Origin: Archangium sp.
GTDB taxonomy: Bacteria; Myxococcota; Myxococcia; Myxococcales; Myxococcaceae
DNA length: 16,646 nucleotides
Assembly (NCBI GenBank): GCA_016793525.1
Contig: JAEUJT010000112.1
Span: 1 to 16,646 of the forward strand
Direction of reading: 5' to 3'
The notes under the pieces are model-generated. The model was given only the letters and a program-made list of their open reading frames with translations. It searched no databases and had not been told where the DNA came from. Below are positions 1-7,231 of this stretch, one piece after another (positions within the stretch are counted from its first letter, which is position 1; every line of letters begins with the position of its first letter). Both the position numbers and the translations under genes were made by a program.

Positions 1-157
1 CGAGCATCACCAGCGTGGGCTGAAGCACCCGCACCGCCTCGAGCATCCCCGAGGGGCCGGCAGTCGATTCGACCCGCTGCAGCTCGCGACCGAACGCGGC
101 GGCGAGGCGACCGGAGATCGCCTTGTCGCGCTCGATGATCAGCACCCGAACGGTCAT
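1..157 (-). CDS. frzG: FrzG-like CheB protein-glutamate methylesterase, N-terminal fragment
   Basis: Only the first 52 codons are in the window; the gene runs off at position 1. The visible protein begins MTVRVLIIERDKAISGRLAA and ends ...RVLQPTLVML, which is the first half of a response-regulator receiver fold (beta1, alpha1, beta2, alpha2, beta3), stopping just before the expected phospho-acceptor Asp. CheB proteins carry such a receiver before a methylesterase domain that removes methyl groups from the chemoreceptor, here FrzCD. The ATG overlaps the frzE stop in an ATGA (154-157), so translation is probably coupled. The usual acidic pair after beta1 reads Glu-Arg (residues 9-10) instead of Asp-Asp, so the receiver may be degenerate. 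The CheB identity is inferred mainly from position after frzE in the Frz order; another receiver protein is possible because the esterase domain is not visible. Confidence 0.7.
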   Translation of the reverse strand, partial: MTVRVLIIERDKAISGRLAAAFGRELQRVESTAGPSGMLEAVRVLQPTLVML

Positions 158-2409
158 GTGAGCCGGTCGATGGTGAGCGCCAGCCGCTCGACGCCCAGCT
201 CACCCTTGATCAAATACGCGTCGGCCCCGGCATCTAACCCGCGGCGCTTGTCTTCGGGCGACGCGAGCGAGGAGAGGATCACCACTGGTGTCTTCGCCGT
301 CTCGGGCTGCCCCTTGATTCGCCGAGTGAGCGCGAAGCCGTCGAGCCGCGGCATCTGCACGTCGGTGAGCACGAGATCGTATTGGGCCTGGCCCAGCCGC
401 AGCCACGCCTCTTCGCCGTCAGACGCCTCTTCCACGTCGTGACCCAGCGCGCGCACCAGGGTCGACTCGGTGGCCCGCGCGATCGGCGAGTCGTCGACCA
501 GCAGCACCTTGAGCCGTCGCGACGAGGGCTGCGGGGCCGGCGCGCGCGACAGCTTGCGCACCTCGGCCATGATGTCGGGCACGTGGAGCAGCACCGCGAT
601 GCGCCCATCTTCCAGCGCGGCGGAGCCGGCGACGAAAGGCGCGCCCTTCACGAAGTCTCCGCCGATGGGCTTCACCGCCACCTCGCGCTCGTCGACGAAG
701 CCGTCGACCACCAGCGCGGCGCGATCATCTCCGTAGCGCACCACCACCGCCGGAGGGCGCTCGAAGCGCGGGCCGCCGTTGAGGGCGAGCAGCGGCCCCA
801 GCGCGGCCATGGTGATGGGCCGGCCCCGGTGCATCACCGCGAGCGAGCCGAAGACGTTGACCCGATCTTCAGGGCGGAAGCGCGCGACCGCCTCAACGTC
901 AGCCGCGGGCATGCCGTACACGTCGTCACCCAAGCGAACGAGCAGCACCCGCATCAACGCCAGCGACTGCGGCAGGCGGAGCGACACCTTGGTGCTGCGC
1001 CCCACCCGGCTCGACACCGCCACCGAGCCGCCGAGCGCCTCGACCTTGCGCTTCACCACGTCCATGCCGACGCCGCGGCCAGACACCTCACTCACCTCGT
1101 CTTTGGTGGAGAAGCCCGAACGGAAGATCAACTCCATCGCCTCGCGCTCGGGCAGCGCGTTGGCCTGCGCCTGGGTCAAAATGCCGCGCGTCACCGCCAC
1201 TTCGCGCAGCTTCGCCGGGTCGATGCCGCGACCGTCGTCTTCGATCTCCACCAGCAGCAGGTCGCCGTCGGCGCGGGCCCGCAGCGCCACCACGCCCTGC
1301 TCCGCCTTGCCCAACATGGCGCGCGTCTCGGGCATCTCGACGCCGTGATCGACCGCGTTGCGAATGAGGTGGATCAGCGCGTCGCGCACGTCACCCAACA
1401 TCGAGCGATCGACGCCGGCGCTCGCGTTGTCGATGGTGAGCTGGATCTGTTTTTTCTGCGAGTTGGCCAGCTCCCGCACCGCGCGGGGGAAGGCCTCGAA
1501 GATGGTGGCGAGCGGAACCAACCGCGCGCCGGCCACATGGTCGGCCATCTGCGTCAGGTCGCCGTGGAGCGTGTTCAGGCCGTCGGCGTGCACCCGCTCG
1601 AAGCGAAACACGTCGTCGCGGAGCAGGTGGAGATCACTCTCGAGCTGGTTGAGCCGGGTCCGCTGCGCCGGCGGCAAAGGGATCGACTCGGCGAAGCGCA
1701 GCAGTTGATCGCCGGCGCGGGAAAACCGAGCCAACAAGCCCGACAGCTCCTCCCCGCGCAGACCGGCCCGCGCGCTCTCCACCAGCAGGTCGCCGGCGAG
1801 GAGGCCCAGCGCATCGAGCACCTCCACCGAGACGCGAATGGTGCGATCGGCTTGGGTGCGGCGCTCGACCTGATCGTCGCCTTCTTTCGGCGTGAGGTGA
1901 ATCGACGACTCGGTCGACACCGGCGGAGGCGCGGTCGCGGCGGGTGGAGGGAGCGGCGCTGGAGCTGAAGCCTTGGGCGCGCTCGCCCGTGCTGGTGGGG
2001 GCGCGCTCCTCAGCGGAGGCACCGCGGCGCCCGACGCCGTGGCCAGCCGTTGCACCAGCTCGGCCGACGCCACCGACCCCTCTTTCGCGGCGCCGATGTC
2101 GTCGAGGAGATCGGAGATGCCGTCGCAGGCCTGCAGCAGCAGATCGATGGTGGGCGGCGCCTCGAGCCGATTCTCCCGCTGCGCCTTGAGCACGTCTTCA
2201 CATGCGTGGGCGAGCTGCCCGACGGCCAGCAGGCCCAACATGCGGGCCTCGCCTTTCATCGTGTGCAGCTCACGCGCGACCGACTCCGCCGCGCGGGCCG
2301 CCGTGGGCTTCTCCAGCTCGAGCACGCCAAGCTGAATCGCCTGCAGGCGATCGGCAGTCACCTCGGCGAACTTCGCCAAGAGCGACTTCTTGAGGGCTTC
2401 CGTATCCAC
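154..2409 (-). CDS. frzE: FrzE-like hybrid CheA histidine kinase with C-terminal CheY receiver
   Basis: Central kinase of the Frz chemosensory pathway, cytoplasmic, 751 aa (M. xanthus FrzE is of similar size). Domains in order: Hpt (about 1-125) with the phospho-acceptor H49 in HTMKGEARMLG; an Ala/Pro-rich linker (about 130-168) where other CheAs have a P2 domain; dimerisation helices (about 190-310); HATPase with N-box N351 in HLIRNAVDHG and glycine boxes DDGRGI (391-396) and SGRGVGMD (443-450); a CheW-like coupling domain (about 483-620); and a receiver (633-751) with acidic pair D639/D640, phospho-site D683 and K735. All catalytic residues are present. The start is GTG, 3 bases after the frzCD stop; an AAGG lies about 12 bases upstream. 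The stop overlaps frzG. In Myxococcus the FrzE kinase phosphorylates FrzZ, and its own receiver restrains the kinase; that role is inferred here by homology. Confidence 0.95.
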   Translation of the reverse strand: MDTEALKKSLLAKFAEVTADRLQAIQLGVLELEKPTAARAAESVARELHTMKGEARMLGLLAVGQLAHACEDVLKAQRENRLEAPPTIDLLLQACDGISDLLDDIGAAKEGSVASAELVQRLATASGAAVPPLRSAPPPARASAPKASAPAPLPPPAATAPPPVSTESSIHLTPKEGDDQVERRTQADRTIRVSVEVLDALGLLAGDLLVESARAGLRGEELSGLLARFSRAGDQLLRFAESIPLPPAQRTRLNQLESDLHLLRDDVFRFERVHADGLNTLHGDLTQMADHVAGARLVPLATIFEAFPRAVRELANSQKKQIQLTIDNASAGVDRSMLGDVRDALIHLIRNAVDHGVEMPETRAMLGKAEQGVVALRARADGDLLLVEIEDDGRGIDPAKLREVAVTRGILTQAQANALPEREAMELIFRSGFSTKDEVSEVSGRGVGMDVVKRKVEALGGSVAVSSRVGRSTKVSLRLPQSLALMRVLLVRLGDDVYGMPAADVEAVARFRPEDRVNVFGSLAVMHRGRPITMAALGPLLALNGGPRFERPPAVVVRYGDDRAALVVDGFVDEREVAVKPIGGDFVKGAPFVAGSAALEDGRIAVLLHVPDIMAEVRKLSRAPAPQPSSRRLKVLLVDDSPIARATESTLVRALGHDVEEASDGEEAWLRLGQAQYDLVLTDVQMPRLDGFALTRRIKGQPETAKTPVVILSSLASPEDKRRGLDAGADAYLIKGELGVERLALTIDRLT

Positions 2410-2412
2410 GCG

Positions 2413-3633
2413 TCAGTCGGCCTTGAACCGCTTGATCAGCTCCGACAACCGGCCGGCGAGCTGGGTGAGCTCGGCCGCCGCGGAGGTTGCTTGCTTCGAA
2501 GCTTGGGTGGTCTGGCGGGTGACGTCTTCGATCTCCGCCATCGAGGCCACGACCTGCTCGGTCGCCGTGCGCTGCTGCTGGGTGGCGAGGTTGATCACCC
2601 GCGCCGCGTCGCTCGTCTCCTGCACGCCCGCGAGAATGCCCTCGACCGCGCCCGCCGCCACCGAGCCGAGCCGCTCGCCTGCTTCGGTCGCCGTGCGCGA
2701 GGCATCGGCCGCCGAGGCCGCCGCCGCCGTCGCCTCGCGGATCTCGGTGATCAGGTTTTTGATCTCTTTGGTGGAATCGAGCACGTTCTCCGCCAGCCGA
2801 CGCATCTCGGCGGCGACGATGCTGAAGCCCTTGCCCGCCTCACCCGCGCGGGAGCCCTCGAGCGCCGCGTTCAGCGCGAGGAGGTCGGACCGGTCTGCGA
2901 TCTCGTCGATCACCTCGACCACCGTGCCGATGCGCTCCACGCGGCGGAGCAGCTTGGTGATCGACTCCGACACCGCCAACCCGTCGGCGCGAATCTGCTG
3001 CATCGCCTGAATGAACTCGCCGATCGCCCCTCGGCCCGAGCGCGCGGAGTTCAGAGTCTCCTCGGCGACCCGCGCCACCGCGCCCGCGTTCTCCGCGATC
3101 TGCGCCGAGGCGTGCTTCAGCTCCTCCATCGTCGCCGTCGTCTCGTGAATCGCCGCGGCTTGTTCGGTCGAAGACGACTCGTGCTGGGTCGACGCGGCCA
3201 GCACCTCGTTCGCCGACGATGACAGCCGCAGCGCCGCCTCATTGATCTCGCGCACGAAGGTGCGGAGCGTGTCGATCACCTTGCCGAAGCCCTCGAGCAG
3301 CGGCGCCAGCGTGCGATCGTCACTCGTGGCCACGAAGGTGCTCAGCTCACCGTGGGTCACCAGCGCGTTGAGGCCCGCCAGCGCCGCGTCGACGATCTCC
3401 TGGCTCCGCCGCCGGTTGTCTGCCGCGTCGTCGAGCCGCCGCGCCACCAGCTTCAACACCTCGTTCACCAGCGCGCCGATCTCCTTCTCGTCGCCGCTCA
3501 GGGACGAGACGTCGATGCGCGCGTCGAGCGAGCCATTGGCCACGTCGCGAAGGCTCGCCAGCAGCCCTCCGCCTGCCTTGGGGGCGGCCTTCTTCTTGGC
3601 CTTCGGTTTCGGGTCGATGGTCTCGGCGGTCAT
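2413..3633 (-). CDS. frzCD: FrzCD-like cytoplasmic methyl-accepting chemotaxis receptor
   Basis: A 406-aa chemoreceptor with no signal peptide, no membrane segment and no periplasmic domain, as in Myxococcus FrzCD (about 417 aa). The first 20 residues form a short basic tail containing KPKAKKKAAPK. A non-conserved helical region follows to about residue 130, then a long coiled coil. The signalling hairpin tip is clear around 235-285, with LLALNAALEGSRAGEAGKGF (251-270) and VAAEMRRLAE, the part that binds the CheW proteins and the kinase. Flanking helices hold Gln/Glu pairs in methylation-type contexts (STEQAAAIHETTATMEE near 155-171; TATEQVVASMAEIED near 356-370). The frzB stop overlaps its ATG by ATGA (3630-3633). 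In M. xanthus the basic FrzCD N-terminus binds DNA and places the signalling cluster on the nucleoid; the lysine tail here is consistent with that, by inference. Confidence 0.95.
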   Translation of the reverse strand: MTAETIDPKPKAKKKAAPKAGGGLLASLRDVANGSLDARIDVSSLSGDEKEIGALVNEVLKLVARRLDDAADNRRRSQEIVDAALAGLNALVTHGELSTFVATSDDRTLAPLLEGFGKVIDTLRTFVREINEAALRLSSSANEVLAASTQHESSSTEQAAAIHETTATMEELKHASAQIAENAGAVARVAEETLNSARSGRGAIGEFIQAMQQIRADGLAVSESITKLLRRVERIGTVVEVIDEIADRSDLLALNAALEGSRAGEAGKGFSIVAAEMRRLAENVLDSTKEIKNLITEIREATAAAASAADASRTATEAGERLGSVAAGAVEGILAGVQETSDAARVINLATQQQRTATEQVVASMAEIEDVTRQTTQASKQATSAAAELTQLAGRLSELIKRFKAD

Positions 3634-3992
3634 GGTGCGGCGCCCTTTCGTTCGGGAAGTTCTGCGAGTGCGTGGAGGTCGATCAACAGCACGGTCTTGT
3701 CCCCCTTCACCCAGGCGCCGATGGCGAAGGGCGTGGAGGCAGAAGCCGGTAAGCGGCGCAGCTCGGCGAGCGGTACGGCGGCGACCCCTCGCACCACGTC
3801 GACCGGCACCCCGACCTCGTCGCCGTTGGAGGCGGTGAAGACGATCGCGCGGTGCCCCTGGCGTGGCGTGCCGAGCTGGCTGCGCACCAGGGTAAGGCTG
3901 TGCGGGTTGTCGATGCGCGCCACCTGGGCGAGATCGGCGCCGAACTTGGCGCCCGCCACGTCGAACAGCACCAGATCGATTGAATCGTTCAT
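3630..3992 (-). CDS. frzB: FrzB-like small CheW coupling protein
   Basis: A short CheW-fold protein of 120 aa, against about 150-170 for a full CheW; M. xanthus FrzB is similarly short (about 109 aa). The pattern fits a CheW domain: an opening strand (IDLVLFDVAGAKFGADLAQV), a central conserved-position strand (GVPVDVVRGVAAVPLAEL) and a closing strand-helix (DKTVLLIDLHALAELP). It lacks the canonical loop seen in FrzA. ATGA overlaps join it to frzA (3989-3992) and frzCD (3630-3633). In Myxococcus, FrzB acts upstream with FrzCD and is reported not to couple directly to the kinase. The role here is assigned by position, size and weak fold similarity, since sequence alone would say only 'divergent CheW'. 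Confidence 0.85.
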   Translation of the reverse strand: MNDSIDLVLFDVAGAKFGADLAQVARIDNPHSLTLVRSQLGTPRQGHRAIVFTASNGDEVGVPVDVVRGVAAVPLAELRRLPASASTPFAIGAWVKGDKTVLLIDLHALAELPERKGAAP

Positions 3993-4501
3993 CGCGACGA
4001 CACCCGCTGGTGCGCCGAAGCGATGATGCGCGGCAGATCGAGCAAGCTCAGCGCTCCGAACTCGCGCGACTGGGCGATGCCCACCAGAAATTCGTGCGAC
4101 ACCGTGCCGCCCATCGGCGCGGGGAGCGTGTCGGCCACGAAGATTCGCCGCAGCCCCACCACCGCGTCAGCGAGAAAAGCCACCGCGTAGCTCCCGGAGT
4201 CGCTGATGAAGATGCGGCTGCGCGCAGTCACCCGGCCTTCGCCCTGCTGGAGGAAGCGCAGCAGATCGACCACCGGCACCACCTGCCCCCGTTGGCCCAC
4301 CACCCCCAACACGAACGACGGGGTGCGCGGGAGCGGCGTGAGGGCGCCCATGCGGCTGACGTCGCGCACGTGTTTCGAGAGCACCGCCAGCGTCAACTCG
4401 CCCGCCCGAAAGACAAAAAACTCTTGGTCGGGCCGAGAGGCCTCGGCCTGGGGTCGATCGGGGGCCTGTGCGAGCGCTCGCTTGAGAGGCGAAGAATCCA
4501 C
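3989..4501 (-). CDS. frzA: FrzA-like CheW coupling protein
   Basis: First gene of the Frz operon, 170 aa. It is a complete CheW domain after a short charged N-terminus: FFVFRAGELTLAVLSKHVRDV (about 28-48) leads into strands 1-2, FVLGVVGQRGQVVPVVDLLRFL (63-84) is the conserved CheW core, and SYAVAFLADAVVGLRRI plus GALSLLDLPRII complete the second barrel. CheW proteins bridge the receptor tip (FrzCD) and the P5 domain of the kinase (FrzE) in the cytoplasm. The only sensible start is GTG at 4501; no other start codon occurs in frame before residue 51, which is inside the domain. No clear Shine-Dalgarno sequence precedes it. The stop overlaps frzB by ATGA. It is transcribed away from frzZ across 66 bp, the same arrangement as in Myxococcus. 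Confidence 0.92.
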   Translation of the reverse strand: MDSSPLKRALAQAPDRPQAEASRPDQEFFVFRAGELTLAVLSKHVRDVSRMGALTPLPRTPSFVLGVVGQRGQVVPVVDLLRFLQQGEGRVTARSRIFISDSGSYAVAFLADAVVGLRRIFVADTLPAPMGGTVSHEFLVGIAQSREFGALSLLDLPRIIASAHQRVSSR

Positions 4502-4567
4502 CAGACGGCGGACGGTAGCGAAAGTCAGAGCAGAGCGGGTCAGAAAACTCTGCTACAACGCCCGGCC
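4502..4567. promoter_or_regulatory. Divergent frzA/frzZ intergenic promoter region
   Basis: Sixty-six bases separate the frzA GTG from the frzZ ATG, so both promoters must lie here or reach into the opposite gene. TACAAC at 4554-4559 resembles a -10 element for frzZ and would place the transcript start close to the ATG at 4568. On the minus strand TACCGT (4517-4512) is a weaker -10-like candidate for frzA. I find no good -35 match at standard spacing for either, and no clear Shine-Dalgarno sequence before either gene. That is compatible with leaderless or very short-leader mRNAs, but it is also what misplacing the promoters would look like. Confidence 0.4.
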
Positions 4568-5296
4568 ATGGCGCCGCGGGTCCTGGTGATCGACGACAGC
4601 CCAATGACCGTTCAGCTGCTGTCGCAGGCGATCTCCGCCGCGGGCCTGGGCGTCGACACCGCCACCGACCTCGCCAGCCTCGACAAGCACCTCGACGCGC
4701 ACACCTACGCCTTGGTGCTGGTCGACGTGAACATGCCCGAGATGTACGGCGACGACGTCGTCGAGTTCCTCCGCATTCAGCGAAAGCTGTCGGCGCGGCT
4801 GTACCTCTACTCCGACCTGCCCGAAGAAGAGCTCGCCGCGAAGACCAAGGCCGCCGGCGCCGACGGGTACATCTCGAAGTCGCACGGGCTCGAGGCGGCG
4901 GTTGAGTCCATTCGCCAAGCGGCGGTGGGCAACGGGCCGCAGAAGCTGCTGGTGATCGACGCGGCGGGTGCGACCGCCAAGGCGTTGGCTGACGGCGTCG
5001 CCGAGGCCGGCCACGAGGTGGCCAACGCCCACTCCGTCGACGACGCCACGAAGATCATTCTCAAGAAAAAGGCCCGGCCGACGCTGGTGTTGCTCGATCT
5101 CCGTACCCCGGGGGCCGACGCGGCGGCGCTGTGCCGCTTCGTCAAAGGCAACACCGTGTTCGCGGGCATTCGCGTGCTGCTGTGCTCGACCGATGACCAG
5201 GCCACGCTCGACCGCGCGGTGGTCGCGGCTGGCGCCGACGGCGGCGTTCGCGTCGACGAAGCCTTCGCCGGCGCCGTCTTGTCATTCGTCCCGTAA
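4568..5296 (+). CDS. frzZ: FrzZ-like double-receiver response regulator
   Basis: Output protein of the Frz pathway: two CheY-like receivers and no effector domain, 242 aa. Receiver 1 (4-120) is complete, with acidic pair D9/D10 in VLVIDDS, phospho-site D53 in LVDVNMPEM, S82 and K104 in GYISK. Receiver 2 (126-242) keeps the likely phospho-site D177 in LLDLRTPG and S207. Its acidic pair reads D131-Ala-Ala, and Val229 sits where the conserved Lys should be. The two domains are joined by only a few residues (GNGPQK), whereas M. xanthus FrzZ (about 290 aa) has a long Ala/Pro linker. In Myxococcus FrzE phosphorylates FrzZ, which then localises to the leading pole and promotes reversals. The assignment rests on the tandem receivers and the divergent position next to frzA. 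The frame stays open upstream, but the receiver starts immediately after this ATG. Confidence 0.92.
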   Translation: MAPRVLVIDDSPMTVQLLSQAISAAGLGVDTATDLASLDKHLDAHTYALVLVDVNMPEMYGDDVVEFLRIQRKLSARLYLYSDLPEEELAAKTKAAGADGYISKSHGLEAAVESIRQAAVGNGPQKLLVIDAAGATAKALADGVAEAGHEVANAHSVDDATKIILKKKARPTLVLLDLRTPGADAAALCRFVKGNTVFAGIRVLLCSTDDQATLDRAVVAAGADGGVRVDEAFAGAVLSFVP

Positions 5297-5484
5297 AATT
5301 GGGGCTTCTTCACGAGGTATGGAGCATTTGCGCTCCACCACGTGGACTAACGAGACGCCAAGGCCTACCTCTCACCACATAAACGCCGGTCCTACTTCCG
5401 GCCCTTTACGTCGCGCGGGGCCGTTGGCGCGGAGTTTGGAATGAAGCGGTCCCGGTTGCCGGGTATGGCATTGGGTCATGCTCG
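5297..5484 (+). other. Structured non-coding stretch after frzZ (3' UTR or possible small RNA)
   Basis: This stretch lies between the frzZ stop and a strong terminator and holds no credible coding sequence. It contains several short inverted repeats: TGGAGC/GCTCCA (5320-5325/5332-5337), an overlapping alternative TCCAC/GTGGA (5334-5338/5342-5346), GCCGG/CCGGC (5385-5389/5398-5402) and CCCGG/CCGGG (5451-5455/5459-5463). Because the two first stems share bases, they could be mutually exclusive. Base composition is less GC-rich than the flanking genes in parts (5296-5320, 5326-5330, 5376-5384). It may simply be the 3' UTR of frzZ, or an independent small RNA of about 200 nt ending at the terminator. 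I compared it by memory with 6S, SRP, tmRNA and RNase P RNA and saw no match. Confidence 0.35.
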
Positions 5485-5530
5485 AACGGGGCTCCGGTTT
5501 TCCCCTTTGGCCGGAGCCCCGTTGTGTTTT
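5485..5530 (+). terminator. Intrinsic terminator downstream of frzZ
   Basis: A perfect 13-bp GC-rich stem, AACGGGGCTCCGG (5485-5497) with its complement CCGGAGCCCCGTT (5511-5523), encloses a 13-base loop and is followed by GTGTTTT (5524-5530). On the minus strand no T-run follows the stem, so it works mainly for plus-strand transcripts from frzZ or a small RNA between. It also separates frzZ from the convergent histidine kinase gene ending at 5559. Confidence 0.85.
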
Positions 5531-5558
5531 CTTGCCAGCCTATTCCGCAGACGCAGCG

Positions 5559-7109
<1,551 letters not shown>

Positions 7110-7231
7110 ACGCCGGCTTCGTGTGCAAAGCGGCGGCCCCGCCTACGTGCCCGAAATCAGGCTGGGGCTTCTGGTCCAGGGTGGGTCGTCGTCACCCCCT
7201 GAGATGACACCGACCTCACCGCCATGTGCGC

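Noticed and set aside
382..1968. Long plus-strand open frame opposite frzE
   Set aside because: It is rich in His, Arg, Gln and Leu with no domain pattern, as expected for the antisense frame of a GC-rich gene; frzE on the minus strand has clear motifs throughout.
2050..3222. Plus-strand open frame opposite frzCD and the end of frzE
   Set aside because: Arg/Leu/His-rich antisense shadow that crosses two well-supported genes; no recognisable domain.
3980..4567. Upstream extension of the frzZ frame
   Set aside because: It would overlap frzA completely and add non-domain sequence; the receiver begins immediately after the ATG at 4568.
7179..7197. GGGTG/CACCC hairpin between the kinase gene and rnr as a terminator
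   Set aside because: Only 5 bp of stem and no T-run on either strand.
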